A stretch of 64,000 nt of DNA, taken from positions 124,001-188,000 of the forward strand of contig NZ_NOIG01000001.1 in NCBI RefSeq assembly GCF_002245625.1, given 5' to 3'. Origin of the DNA: Acidovorax kalamii (GTDB taxonomy: Bacteria > Pseudomonadota > Gammaproteobacteria > Burkholderiales > Burkholderiaceae_C). This document shows, one piece after another, positions 53,943 to 63,284 of this stretch (position 1 is its first letter; every line of letters starts with the position of its first letter). A program made the position numbers and the translations under genes. The notes under the pieces were generated by a model. It did not search any database. It saw nothing but the letters and a program-made list of their open reading frames with translations, and was not told the DNA's origin.

Positions 53943-54854
53943 TCACCCTTGCCGCTGCCCCGAACACTCCCCCACCACCCAGTCCCTGAACGCCTTCACC
54001 AGCGGCGTCTGCGCCCGTGCCTCCGGGTACACCAGGTAGTACGCATCGGTGCTCGTCAGCACTTGGTCTGACAGCTCCACCAAACTCCCGGCCGCCAGCT
54101 CTTGCTCAATCAAAAAGCGCGGCAGCAGCGCCGCCCCCAGGTGGGAGACCGCAGCCTGCGCAATCATGGCGAAGTGTTCGGACTGCGGGCCGCGCAGCGC
54201 CAGTGCCGTGGGCACGCCCGCCAGCTCGAACCACTCGGCCCACTGTGTGGGGCGGGTGCTTTGCTGCAGCAGCACCACACGGGTCAAATCCTGTGGGGTG
54301 CGGATGCCGTGGCGGTCGCGGTAGGTGGGGCTGCACACGGGCACGGTTTCTTCGTGCATCAGGTATTCGCACACGGCGCCCGCCCAGTGCGGGGTGCCGA
54401 AGTGGATGGCGGCGTCGAACGGTGTGCCCGCAAAGTCAAACGGCTCGGTGCGGGCCGAGAAGTTGACCATGGCCTCGGGGTGCAGCGCCATGAAGCCGCC
54501 CAGGCGTGGGATGAGCCAGCGGGTGCCCAGCGTGGGCAGCACGGCCAGGTTGAGCAGGCCGTCGGTGCTGGAAAACGCCATGGCTTTTTGCGTGCTGGCC
54601 GACAGTTGCTGCAGCACGTTTTGCACGTCGGCCGCGTAGACCCGGCCCGCGTCGGTCAGCACCACGCGCTGGCGCACGCGGTGAAAGAGGGCGGTGCCGA
54701 TTTGCTCTTCCAACTGGCGGATCTGGCGCGACACGGCACTTTGGGTGAGGTGCAGCTCTTCGGCCGCGCGCGACACGCTCTGGTGACGGGCGGCGGCCTC
54801 AAAGGCCAGCAGGTCGGCGGTGGAGGGCAGGAAGGCGCGGCGCAGCAGGGTCAT
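53943..54854 (-). CDS. LysR family regulator, GcvA-like
   Basis: A 303-residue LysR protein. HTH: LLAFEAAARHQSVSRAAEEL and TQSAVSRQIRQLEEQIG in segments; effector domain from about 95, with LAVLPTLGTRWLIPRL and FDAAIHFGTPHW as in the GcvA/AmpR-type group. It is divergent from the aldehyde dehydrogenase gene with a 244-bp gap and probably regulates that amino-acid catabolic operon. Confidence 0.93.
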   Translation of the reverse strand: MTLLRRAFLPSTADLLAFEAAARHQSVSRAAEELHLTQSAVSRQIRQLEEQIGTALFHRVRQRVVLTDAGRVYAADVQNVLQQLSASTQKAMAFSSTDGLLNLAVLPTLGTRWLIPRLGGFMALHPEAMVNFSARTEPFDFAGTPFDAAIHFGTPHWAGAVCEYLMHEETVPVCSPTYRDRHGIRTPQDLTRVVLLQQSTRPTQWAEWFELAGVPTALALRGPQSEHFAMIAQAAVSHLGAALLPRFLIEQELAAGSLVELSDQVLTSTDAYYLVYPEARAQTPLVKAFRDWVVGECSGQRQG

Positions 54855-55098
54855 AGCGGGTTATGCATTGGGGGAATGATGATGGATGCCAAAAATTGAG
54901 CCTTTTGAGCCTCTTCCGCGCATTGGGTATGGGGTAGAAGTCCTGATATTTTCAGGCACTTCATTCTGATTTGTGATCAAGTAGTTCCATTTTTTTGCTA
55001 TCCAGCACGGCGTGATTGGCGGATATTGGCGCATTCATTGCGTGTGTTCTCCCACGCTGTTTCCCTTTCTCTGCCTCCACCCACGCTAGCGAGCCGCC
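54855..55098. promoter_or_regulatory. Divergent promoter region, LysR / aldehyde dehydrogenase
   Basis: A 244-bp AT-richer gap between divergent genes, presumably holding the LysR sites. I see no clear dyad of the T-N11-A kind that I would defend, and no gene. Confidence 0.4.
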
Positions 55099-56634
55099 AT
55101 GTCCGCCACCCCTGCCGCCACACCCCTTGTGTCCGAAGTCGATCAACTGCTGCAAAGCCTGGGCGTGCCCCGCGCTGCGTACAACGGAGGCACGCTGGCG
55201 GCGCGTTCGCCCATCACGGGCGAGGTGCTGGCCCAGGTGCCACAGCAAAGCGCGGCCGACGCCACGGCCGCCATCGGCCGCGCGCATGCGGCATTCACCG
55301 CGTGGCGCAATGTGCCCGCGCCGCGCCGGGGCGAGCTGGTGCGCCTGCTGGGCGAAGAGCTGCGTGCCGCCAAGGCCGACCTGGGCCTGCTGGTGACCAT
55401 CGAGGCGGGCAAGATCCCGTCCGAAGGCCTGGGCGAGGTGCAGGAGATGATCGACATCTGCGACTTTGCCGTGGGCCTGTCGCGCCAACTGTACGGCCTG
55501 ACGATTGCCACCGAGCGCCCCGGCCACCGCATGATGGAAACCTGGCACCCGCTGGGCGTGTGTGGTGTGATTTCTGCCTTCAACTTCCCCGTGGCCGTGT
55601 GGTCGTGGAACGCCGCGCTGGCGCTGGTGTGCGGTGACTCGGTGGTGTGGAAGCCGTCGGAAAAGACCCCGCTCACCGCTCTGGCCACGCACGCGATTGC
55701 GCAGCGCGCCATCGCACGCTTTGGCGCCGATGCACCCGAAGGCTTGCTGGAGCTGATCGTGGGCCAGCGCGACATTGGCGAGGTGCTGGTGGATGATGCC
55801 CGCGTGCCGGTGTTGTCAGCCACCGGCTCCACCGCCATGGGCCGCGCCGTGGGCCCGCGCCTGGCAGCGCGTTTTGCGCGCGGCATTCTGGAGCTGGGCG
55901 GCAACAACGCGGCCATCGTGGCGCCTACGGCGGACCTGAACCTGGCACTGCGCGGCATCGCGTTTGCCGCCATGGGCACGGCCGGCCAGCGCTGTACCAC
56001 GCTGCGCCGCCTGTTTGTGCACGAAAGCATTTACGACCAGCTGGTGCCCCAGCTGGCCAAGGTGTACGCCAACGTGCAGGTGGGCGACCCGCGCACCGCT
56101 GGCACGCTGGTGGGCCCGCTGATCGACCGCATGGCCTTTGACGGCATGCAAAAGGCGCTGGAGCAAAGCCGCGCGCTGGGCGCCACGGTGCATGGCGGTG
56201 GCCGTGTGGAAGGCGTGGGCGGTGCGGATGCGTATTACGTGCGCCCTGCGCTGGTCGAACTGCAAAAACACGAAGGCCCCGCGCTGCACGAAACCTTTGC
56301 GCCCATCCTGTACGTGGTGCGCTACAGCAGCATTGATGAAGCCATCGCCATGAACAACGCCGTGGGCGCGGGCCTGTCGTCGTCGATCTTCACACTCAAC
56401 GTGCGCGAGGCCGAGTTGTTCATGTCGGCCGCAGGTTCGGACTGCGGCATTGCCAACGTGAACATCGGCCCCAGCGGCGCCGAAATTGGCGGCGCGTTTG
56501 GCGGCGAGAAGGAAACCGGCGGTGGCCGCGAGGCGGGATCGGACAGCTGGAAGGCCTACATGCGCCGTGCGACAAACACCATCAACTACTCCACCGCACT
56601 GCCGCTGGCGCAGGGCGTGACGTTCGACGTGTAA
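55099..56634 (+). CDS. amaB: Aldehyde dehydrogenase, AmaB/antiquitin (ALDH7) type
   Basis: A 511-residue NAD(P)-dependent dehydrogenase. The catalytic cysteine is C299 in GTAGQRCTTLRR, the general base lies in LELGGNNAAIV, and ISAFNFPVAVWSWN with KPSEKTPL binds the cofactor. The sequence is of the ALDH7 group (AmaB, L-aminoadipate semialdehyde/piperideine-6-carboxylate dehydrogenase) used in lysine and pipecolate breakdown. A second FAD oxidase gene follows after 23 bp, as in amaAB-like layouts. The symbol is a family inference; other aldehydes are possible. Confidence 0.88.
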   Translation: MSATPAATPLVSEVDQLLQSLGVPRAAYNGGTLAARSPITGEVLAQVPQQSAADATAAIGRAHAAFTAWRNVPAPRRGELVRLLGEELRAAKADLGLLVTIEAGKIPSEGLGEVQEMIDICDFAVGLSRQLYGLTIATERPGHRMMETWHPLGVCGVISAFNFPVAVWSWNAALALVCGDSVVWKPSEKTPLTALATHAIAQRAIARFGADAPEGLLELIVGQRDIGEVLVDDARVPVLSATGSTAMGRAVGPRLAARFARGILELGGNNAAIVAPTADLNLALRGIAFAAMGTAGQRCTTLRRLFVHESIYDQLVPQLAKVYANVQVGDPRTAGTLVGPLIDRMAFDGMQKALEQSRALGATVHGGGRVEGVGGADAYYVRPALVELQKHEGPALHETFAPILYVVRYSSIDEAIAMNNAVGAGLSSSIFTLNVREAELFMSAAGSDCGIANVNIGPSGAEIGGAFGGEKETGGGREAGSDSWKAYMRRATNTINYSTALPLAQGVTFDV

Positions 56635-56657
56635 CCCACGCGCTGGTTGCCCCGTTC

Positions 56658-57854
56658 ATGTTGATTGCTAAGGACTCACACCCCATCGTCATCATTGGCG
56701 GTGGTGTCATCGGCAGTGCGATTGCGTACTTCCTCACGCTGCAGCAACCGGGCTGCGAGGTGGTGGTGATCGAGCGCGATCCGACCTACGCGCGTGCCTC
56801 GTCGGCCCTGTCGGCCAGCTCCATCCGCCAGCAGTTTTCTACCGACATCAACATCCAGATCTCGGCGTTCGGCATCGGCTTTCTGCGGAACGTGGGCCAG
56901 CTGTTGGCGTGCCATGGTGATGCGCCCGACATCGGTCTGCACGAAGGCGGCTATCTGTACCTGGCCACCCAGGCGGGCGAGGCCACGCTGCGCGAGAACC
57001 ATGCACTGCAGAAGCAGCACGGCGCCGATGTGGCGCTGCTGAACCCGCAGCAACTGTCCGAGCGTTTTCCGTGGCTGGCGCTGCAGGATGTGGCGCTGGG
57101 CTCGCTGGGCCTGTCGGGCGAGGGCTGGTTTGATGGCTACCTGCTGCTGACGGCCTTGCGCAAGAAGGCGCAGAGCCAGGGCGTGCGCTATGTGGCCGAT
57201 GAGGCGGTGGGGCTGGACACTGCGGCCAGCGACGGCGTGTTGCATGTGAACGCAGTACGCCTGCAAAGCGGCGCCGTGCTGCCTTGCCGCTACGCCGTGA
57301 ATGCGGGCGGCCCGTGGGCGGCTGCCATTGCGGGCTGGGCTGGCATTGATTTGCCCGTGGTGGGCAAGCGCCGCACGGTCTTCAATCTGGCCAGCCCCGC
57401 AGCGCTGCCGGGCTGCCCACTGCTCATCGACACCAGCGGCATCTGGCTGCGGCCCGAGGGCAAAGGCTTCATCTGCGGCTTTGCGCCTGATGCCGACAAC
57501 GACGCCGACTTTGCCCCGCTGGAGCCGGAGTACGCCGCGTTTGACAACCTCATCTGGCCCACGCTGGCCGAGCGCATCCCGGGCTTTGAGGCACTGCGCA
57601 TGCAGGGCGCCTGGGCGGGCTACTACGAGATGAACACCTTCGACCACAACGCCATCGTGGGCCTACACCCGGCGTGCGACAACCTGGTGTTTGCCAACGG
57701 CTTTTCGGGCCATGGCCTGCAGCAGTGCCCTGCGGTGGGGCGCGGCCTGGCGGAGTGGATGTTGACGGGCGGCTACCAGAGCCTGGACCTGTCGCCGCTG
57801 TCCATCGAACGCATTGCGCGCAACGCGCCGCTGCTTGAAAAGAACGTGATCTGA
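56658..57854 (+). CDS. FAD-dependent amino-acid oxidoreductase (DAO family)
   Basis: A 398-residue flavoprotein: VIIGGGVIGSAIAYFLTLQQ, ASSALSASSIRQQFS near the flavin, EGWFDGYLLLTALRKKA, VNAGGPWAAAIAGWAG, and a C-terminal VFANGFSGHGLQQCPAVGRGLAEWM in segments. It resembles sarcosine oxidase/FOXRED1-like and L-pipecolate oxidase-type proteins, a fit to the adjacent AmaB-like dehydrogenase. It would oxidise a secondary or D-amino acid and pass electrons to oxygen or the respiratory chain. No strong ribosome site precedes the start. Confidence 0.87.
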   Translation: MLIAKDSHPIVIIGGGVIGSAIAYFLTLQQPGCEVVVIERDPTYARASSALSASSIRQQFSTDINIQISAFGIGFLRNVGQLLACHGDAPDIGLHEGGYLYLATQAGEATLRENHALQKQHGADVALLNPQQLSERFPWLALQDVALGSLGLSGEGWFDGYLLLTALRKKAQSQGVRYVADEAVGLDTAASDGVLHVNAVRLQSGAVLPCRYAVNAGGPWAAAIAGWAGIDLPVVGKRRTVFNLASPAALPGCPLLIDTSGIWLRPEGKGFICGFAPDADNDADFAPLEPEYAAFDNLIWPTLAERIPGFEALRMQGAWAGYYEMNTFDHNAIVGLHPACDNLVFANGFSGHGLQQCPAVGRGLAEWMLTGGYQSLDLSPLSIERIARNAPLLEKNVI

Positions 57855-57928
57855 GCACCATCGTTACTGCCAGTTTTTCCTCACCCCTTTCTCAACCTGC
57901 CAACCACAAAACATACGGAGACAACGAC

Positions 57929-58846
57929 ATGGCAATTTCCCGCAAGACCTTCACAGCGCTCGCTGCAGGCCTGACCCTGGCCTGCATGGCCACGGCCCCC
58001 GCGCTGGCGCAGACGGTCACCCAGCCCACGCTGGAGAAGATCAAGTCCAGCGGCAAGGCCGTGCTTGGCGTGCGCGAGACTTCGCCACCCATGGCCTACG
58101 CACTCGGCGCCAACGAAAAATACGTGGGCTACCACGTGGAGCTGTGCGAGCGGGTACTGAAAGAAATCGCGCCCGACGCCAAGCTTGAATACATGGCCGT
58201 GACGGCGCAGAACACGCTGCCGCTGGTGCAGAACGGCACGCTGGACATCGGCTGCGGCCCCACCACCAACAACACCGCGCGCCAGCAGCAGGTGGCGTTT
58301 GCGGTGACCACCTATGTGAGCGAAGTACGCATGGCGGTGCGCAAGGATTCGGACCTGAAGTCCATCAACCAGCTCGCGGGCCGCACCATTGCGGCATCCA
58401 CCGGCACCACGGCCGTGCAACTGCTGCGCAAGCAAGAACGCGCGCTGGGCGGCGCCCCCATCAAGACCGTGCTGGGCAAGGACCACCACGAGAGTTTTCT
58501 GCTGCTCGAATCGGGTCGCGCCGATGCCTTTGTGCTCGACGACAACCTGCTGGCCGGGATGATCTCCAACTCCAAGGACCCCTCGGCCTACCGTATCGTG
58601 GGCGAGCCGCTGGGCGCCGAGCCGATTGCACTGCTGTTCCGCAAGGACGACCCCACCTTCAAGGCGGCGGTGGACGGTGTGCTCACCAAGCTCATGCAGT
58701 CCGGTGAGATGGAAAAGATCTACACCAAGTGGTTTGTGAACCCCATTCCGCCCAAGAACGCGAGCCTGAGCCTGCCACTGGGCACCACGCTGCGCCAGCT
58801 GTTCGCCACCCCCAACGACAAGCCCCTGGAGACTTACCAGCAATGA
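57929..58846 (+). CDS. Amino-acid ABC transporter substrate-binding protein, orphan
   Basis: A 305-residue periplasmic receptor with a signal peptide (1-27, ending ALA-Q) and the same subfamily pattern as the receptor at 9505: TLEKIKSSGKAVLGVRETSPP, LPLVQNGTLDIGCGPTTNN, AASTGTTAVQLL, LESGRADAFVLDDNLLAG and KWFVNPIPPKN in segments. No permease or ATPase gene is adjacent. A GGAG site precedes the ATG, and its stop overlaps the aminotransferase start as ATGA. Confidence 0.91.
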   Translation: MAISRKTFTALAAGLTLACMATAPALAQTVTQPTLEKIKSSGKAVLGVRETSPPMAYALGANEKYVGYHVELCERVLKEIAPDAKLEYMAVTAQNTLPLVQNGTLDIGCGPTTNNTARQQQVAFAVTTYVSEVRMAVRKDSDLKSINQLAGRTIAASTGTTAVQLLRKQERALGGAPIKTVLGKDHHESFLLLESGRADAFVLDDNLLAGMISNSKDPSAYRIVGEPLGAEPIALLFRKDDPTFKAAVDGVLTKLMQSGEMEKIYTKWFVNPIPPKNASLSLPLGTTLRQLFATPNDKPLETYQQ

Positions 58847-60069
58847 ACGCTCCCATCCCCGCCACCGCCTTCCGCGCGGCCGACCGCCTGGGCGCCATCG
58901 GTGTCTCGGAGATCGTGCGCCTGACGCAAGAGGCCAACCAGCTCAAGCGCCAGGGTCAGCCCGTGATCGTTCTGGGCCTGGGCGAGCCCGACTTCGACAC
59001 GCCCGCGCACATCCTGGAGGCCGCGCAGCAGGCCATGGCACGGGGGGAGACGCACTACACGGTGCTGGACGGCACGGCCGAACTCAAGGCCGCCATCCAG
59101 CACAAGTTCAAGCACGACAACGGGCTGGACTTTCAGCTCAACGAGATCACCGCAGGCGCGGGTGCCAAGCAGATCCTCTACAACGCGCTGATGGCCTCGG
59201 TGAACCCTGGCGACGAGGTGATCCTGCCCGCCCCGTACTGGACGTCATACGCCGACATGGTGTTGATTGCGGGCGGCGTGCCGGTGGTGGTGCCCTGCAC
59301 CGAGGCCAACGGCTTTCGCATCACACCCGAGCAGTTGGAGGCCGCCATCACCCCGCGCACGCGCTGGGTGTTCATCAACTCGCCCTCCAACCCCAGCGGG
59401 GCCGCCTACAGTGCCGAGCAGCTGCTCCCCGTGCTGGACGTGGTGGAGCGCCACCCGCAGGTGTGGCTGCTGGCGGACGACATCTACGAACACATCCTGT
59501 ACGACGGTCGGGCTTTTGCCACGCCCGCCGCCGTGTTGCCCTCGCTGCGCGATCGCACGCTGACGGTGAACGGTGTCTCCAAGGCCTATGCCATGACGGG
59601 CTGGCGCCTGGGCTACGGCGCAGGCCCCAAGGCGCTGATTGCCGCCATGGCGGTGGTGCAGAGCCAGGCCACGTCCTGCCCCTCGTCCATCAGCCAGGCG
59701 GCGGCCGTGGCGGCGCTGACGGGGCCGCAAGACGTGGTGCGCGAGCGCTGCCAAGCGTTCCAGGACCGGCGTGACCTGGTGGTGGCGTCGCTCAATGCCT
59801 CGCCGGGCTTGCGCTGCCGCGTGCCTGAGGGCGCGTTCTATACCTTTGCCAGCTGCGAAGGTGTGTTGGGCCGCACCACGCCGGGCGGCATGCTGCTGCG
59901 CACCGATGCCGACTTCTGCGCCTACCTGCTGCGCGAGCACCATGTGGCCGTGGTGCCCGGCGGGGTGCTGGGGCTGGCGCCATACTTCCGCATCTCGTAC
60001 GCAGCCTCTACCGCCGATTTGCAAGAGGCCTGCGCACGCATCCAGCGCGCCTGCCAAGCCCTGTTCTGA
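58843..60069 (+). CDS. PLP-dependent aminotransferase, class I/II (AspC-like)
   Basis: A 408-residue fold-type I aminotransferase. LGLGEPDFDTP, the cofactor site AGAGAKQILYNAL, INSPSNPSGAAY, LADDIYEHILYDG and the Schiff-base lysine K247 in VNGVSKAYAMTGWRLGYG are present; RISYAAS near the end holds the carboxylate-binding Arg. It moves an amino group from an amino acid to a 2-oxo acid. The start overlaps the receptor's stop codon by 4 nt, so the operon is tightly coupled. Confidence 0.93.
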   Translation: MNAPIPATAFRAADRLGAIGVSEIVRLTQEANQLKRQGQPVIVLGLGEPDFDTPAHILEAAQQAMARGETHYTVLDGTAELKAAIQHKFKHDNGLDFQLNEITAGAGAKQILYNALMASVNPGDEVILPAPYWTSYADMVLIAGGVPVVVPCTEANGFRITPEQLEAAITPRTRWVFINSPSNPSGAAYSAEQLLPVLDVVERHPQVWLLADDIYEHILYDGRAFATPAAVLPSLRDRTLTVNGVSKAYAMTGWRLGYGAGPKALIAAMAVVQSQATSCPSSISQAAAVAALTGPQDVVRERCQAFQDRRDLVVASLNASPGLRCRVPEGAFYTFASCEGVLGRTTPGGMLLRTDADFCAYLLREHHVAVVPGGVLGLAPYFRISYAASTADLQEACARIQRACQALF

Positions 60070-60092
60070 ATTTCTGACCCGATACCGTTGAT

Positions 60093-61778
60093 ATGACCAC
60101 GACCTCCCTCACCCCCCGCACCGGCGGCCAGATCCTGGTGCAGCAGCTCATCACCCATGGTGTGAAGCAGCTCTTTTGTGTGCCCGGCGAAAGCTACCTG
60201 GCCGTGCTTGACGCGCTGCACGATGCCGACATCGGCGTGACGGTATGCCGCCAGGAGGGCGGGGCGGCCATGATGGCCGAGGCGCAGGGCAAGCTTACCG
60301 GCCAGCCCGGCATCTGCTTTGTGACGCGTGGACCCGGTGCTACCAATGCATCGGCAGGCATTCACATCGCGCACCAGGACTCGACCCCCATGATCCTGTT
60401 CGTAGGCCAGGTGGCGCGCGGCGCCATGGGGCGCGAGGCGTTTCAGGAACTGGACTACAGCGCTGTGTTCGGCACCATGGCCAAGTGGGTGGTGCAGATT
60501 GACGACCCGGCGCGTGTGCCTGAGCTGATCTCGCGCGCATTCCATGTCGCCACCTCGGGCCGCCCTGGCCCCGTGGTGGTGGCGCTGCCCGAAGACATGC
60601 TGACCGAGGCCGCCACTGTGGCCGATGCGCTGCCCTACCAGGTGACGGAGACCCACCCTGGCACTGCGCAGATGGCCGAGCTGGCGCAGCGCCTGCAAGC
60701 CGCCAAAAATCCCGTTGCCATCCTGGGCGGCAGCCGCTGGTCTGAGCAGGGGGTGCGCGAGTTCACCGCGTTTGCCGAAGCGTGGTCCATTCCGGTGTAC
60801 TGCTCGTTCCGCCGCCAGATGCTGTTCCCGGCCACACATGCTTGCTACGGCGGTGACCTGGGCCTGGGCGTCAACCCCAAGCTGCTGGCGCGCATCAAGG
60901 CCTCCGACCTGGTGCTGGTGGTGGGCGGGCGCCTGTCCGAAGTGCCGTCGCAGGGCTACGAGCTGTTCAACATCCCCACGCCCGCGCAGCCGCTGGTGCA
61001 CGTGCATGCCGATGCGGATGAGCTGGGCAAGCTCTACCGCCCCACGCAGGCCATCCACGCCACGCCACAGGCGTTTGCTGCAGCGCTCAATACGGTGCGC
61101 CCCACGACCGCTGTACCCTGGAATGCGCACGCCGAGGCCGCTCATGCCGAGTACCTGGCCTGGAGCGACACGGCGCCCATCCGCATCCCCGGCAACCTGC
61201 AAATGGGCCAGGTGATGCAGCACCTCAAGGAAGTGCTGCCCGCTGACACCATCTTCTGCAATGGCGCGGGCAACTTTGCCACCTGGGTCCACCGCTTCTG
61301 GCCCTTCACCACCTACGCGAGCCAGCTAGCGCCCACCAGCGGGTCGATGGGCTACGGCCTGCCCGCAGGCGTCGGTGGTAAGCGCCTGTGGCCCCAGCGT
61401 GAGGTAGTGGTCTTTGCGGGCGACGGCGACTTCCTGATGCACGGCCAGGAATTTGCGACTGCTGTGCAATACGGCCTGCCCATCATCGTGGTGCTGCTGG
61501 ACAACGCCATGTACGGCACCATCCGCATGCACCAGGAGCGTGAGTACCCCGGCCGCATCAGCGCCACGCAGCTCAAGAACCCCGACTTCAAGGCCTACGC
61601 GCAGGCCTTTGGCGGCCATGGCGAGCGCGTGGAACGCACCGAGGACTTCGCCCCGGCCCTCGCCCGCGCGCGCGCCAGCGGGCTGCCCAGCGTGCTGCAT
61701 TGCCTGATCGACCCCGAGGCGATCACGCCCACCGGCACGCTGCAGGGCATTCGCAAAGCCGCCCTGGAAAAACAGTGA
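60093..61778 (+). CDS. Thiamine pyrophosphate-dependent enzyme (acetolactate synthase/decarboxylase family)
   Basis: A 561-residue TPP enzyme. The N-terminal domain has the activating Glu in CRQEGGAAMMAEAQGKL (split here), GVKQLFCVPGESYL and TRGPGATNASAG; the C-terminal domain has the TPP/Mg motif GDGDFLMHGQEFATAVQYG...LLDN. Acetolactate synthase or 2-oxo-acid decarboxylase activity is possible. As the gene follows an aminotransferase by 23 bp and shares the cluster with an aldehyde dehydrogenase, decarboxylation of a 2-oxo acid to an aldehyde is the more likely job. No ilvN-type small subunit is adjacent. Confidence 0.88.
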   Translation: MTTTSLTPRTGGQILVQQLITHGVKQLFCVPGESYLAVLDALHDADIGVTVCRQEGGAAMMAEAQGKLTGQPGICFVTRGPGATNASAGIHIAHQDSTPMILFVGQVARGAMGREAFQELDYSAVFGTMAKWVVQIDDPARVPELISRAFHVATSGRPGPVVVALPEDMLTEAATVADALPYQVTETHPGTAQMAELAQRLQAAKNPVAILGGSRWSEQGVREFTAFAEAWSIPVYCSFRRQMLFPATHACYGGDLGLGVNPKLLARIKASDLVLVVGGRLSEVPSQGYELFNIPTPAQPLVHVHADADELGKLYRPTQAIHATPQAFAAALNTVRPTTAVPWNAHAEAAHAEYLAWSDTAPIRIPGNLQMGQVMQHLKEVLPADTIFCNGAGNFATWVHRFWPFTTYASQLAPTSGSMGYGLPAGVGGKRLWPQREVVVFAGDGDFLMHGQEFATAVQYGLPIIVVLLDNAMYGTIRMHQEREYPGRISATQLKNPDFKAYAQAFGGHGERVERTEDFAPALARARASGLPSVLHCLIDPEAITPTGTLQGIRKAALEKQ

Positions 61779-61849
61779 TGGTGACCCGGCGATAGCGCTA
61801 AAGTGCGGGATGGCAGCAGGCTGCCACCCCGCCGCGCACAATAGCGGGC

Positions 61850-63169
61850 GTGACCGTTCCCGCATCTGAATTTGCTGAAAGCGACCCGGCAACCCCGGCC
61901 CAGACCGGGGGCAAGCTGCGCCGCATTGCGCACCTCGACATGGACGCCTTTTTCGCGTCCGTCGAGTTGCTGCGCTACCCGCAGCTCAAGGGCCTGCCCG
62001 TGGTCATTGGCGGCGGGCGGCGCAAGGTGGACGAGCTGCTGCTGCGCGGGCCCGACGGCACGGCCGAGCGCGAGCGGCGCTTCATCCCGGTAGAGGATTT
62101 CCCGCTGCTCAAGGACTATGTGGGCCGGGGCGTGATCACCACCGCTACCTATGCCGCGCGGAAGTTTGGTGTGGGCTCGGCCATGGGCATGATGAAGGCG
62201 GCCAGGCTGTGCCCGCAGGCCATCGTGCTGCCGGTGGATTTTGACGAGGTGCGGCGTTATTCGCGCACCTTCAAGGCCGCCATCACCGAGATCGCGCCGG
62301 TGATGCAGGACCGGGGTGTGGACGAGGTGTACATTGACTTCACCGACGTGCCCGGCGGCCAGCGCGAGGGCGGGCGGGTGCTGGCGCGGCTCATCCAGAA
62401 AAGCATCTTCGACAAGACGGGGCTGACCTGCTCCATCGGCGTTGCGCCCAACCGGCTGCTGGCCAAGATGGCGAGCGAGTTCAACAAGCCCAATGGCATC
62501 TCCATCGTTTACGAGGAAGACCTGCAGGAAAAAATCTGGCCGCTGAACGTGCGAAAGATCAACGGCATCGGCCCTAAGGCGGGAGAGAAGCTGGCGCGGT
62601 TGGGCATCGAGACCATCGGCCAGCTGGCGGCGCAGGATCCGCAGTGGCTCATCGGCCATTTCGGCAAGTCCACCGGCGCCTGGATGCACCGCGTGGCCTG
62701 GGGCCGCGACGACAGCCCCGTGGTGACCGAAAGCGAACCCGTGAGCATGAGCCGCGAGACCACCTTTGACCGCGACCTGCACGCCGTGCGCGACAAGGCG
62801 GAATTGGGCGCGATCTTCACCGACCTGTGTGTGCGTCTGGCCGAGGACCTGCAGCGCAAGGGCTATGTGGCGCGCACCATTGGCATCAAGCTGCGCTACG
62901 ACGACTTCAAGATTGCCACGCGGGACCACACGGCGGGCATCTACACGGCCGATGGCGCCACCATCCGTCAGTTGGCGGGGCAGTGCCTCAAGCGCGTGCC
63001 TTTGGACAAGCGCCTGCGGCTGCTCGGTGTGCGGGCCAGCACGCTGGCGCGGCGGGGTGAAGAGCCCGTGCTGGAACCCCGGGCTGGGGCAGCGGCAGAA
63101 ACACGCCGACGCAAGCCAGGCACCACCGATGGCACCGACGGTGTGGGGGGCACTGCCCAGCTTTTTTAG
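61850..63169 (+). CDS. dinB: DNA polymerase IV with an insertion near the N-terminus
   Basis: A 439-residue Y-family translesion polymerase starting at GTG. Catalytic residues D30/D32 are in HLDMDAFFAS and D158-E159 in GVDEVYIDFTD. Finger/thumb features TCSIGVAPNRLLAKMAS and KINGIGPKAGEKL follow, and the little-finger domain is at about 270-390. Compared with E. coli DinB there are about 30 extra residues (about 57-92) between VVIGGG and RGVITTATYAAR. The C-terminus ends in TAQLF, a possible sliding-clamp motif. It copies damaged DNA with low fidelity. No LexA-like box was seen upstream. Confidence 0.94.
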   Translation: MTVPASEFAESDPATPAQTGGKLRRIAHLDMDAFFASVELLRYPQLKGLPVVIGGGRRKVDELLLRGPDGTAERERRFIPVEDFPLLKDYVGRGVITTATYAARKFGVGSAMGMMKAARLCPQAIVLPVDFDEVRRYSRTFKAAITEIAPVMQDRGVDEVYIDFTDVPGGQREGGRVLARLIQKSIFDKTGLTCSIGVAPNRLLAKMASEFNKPNGISIVYEEDLQEKIWPLNVRKINGIGPKAGEKLARLGIETIGQLAAQDPQWLIGHFGKSTGAWMHRVAWGRDDSPVVTESEPVSMSRETTFDRDLHAVRDKAELGAIFTDLCVRLAEDLQRKGYVARTIGIKLRYDDFKIATRDHTAGIYTADGATIRQLAGQCLKRVPLDKRLRLLGVRASTLARRGEEPVLEPRAGAAAETRRRKPGTTDGTDGVGGTAQLF

Positions 63170-63193
63170 CGCGGGCTGGCCCACTTCTGCCAC

Positions 63194-63217
63194 GCCACGG
63201 CCCGGCGGGGCCGTGGC
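63194..63217 (+). terminator. GC-rich hairpin downstream of dinB
   Basis: A 10-bp perfect stem (GCCACGGCCC and its complement) with a 4-nt loop lies 24 bp after the dinB stop. There is no T-run, so it may be an imperfect terminator. It also precedes the second ECF sigma gene by 67 bp. Confidence 0.45.
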
Positions 63218-63284
63218 AATCGGCGTAAACACCCAGGGCGCGGGCTGGCTGCAACAGCTGCCGCGTTTCTATACTCGCGCGCAT

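Noticed and set aside
60093-61778. Biosynthetic acetolactate synthase (ilvB)
   Set aside because: No small subunit gene and a catabolic neighbourhood; the family call was kept general.
61779-61849. LexA box or terminator before dinB
   Set aside because: No CTGT-N8-ACAG pattern; the short TGGCAG-N4-CTGCCA hairpin has no T-run and a 6-bp stem only.
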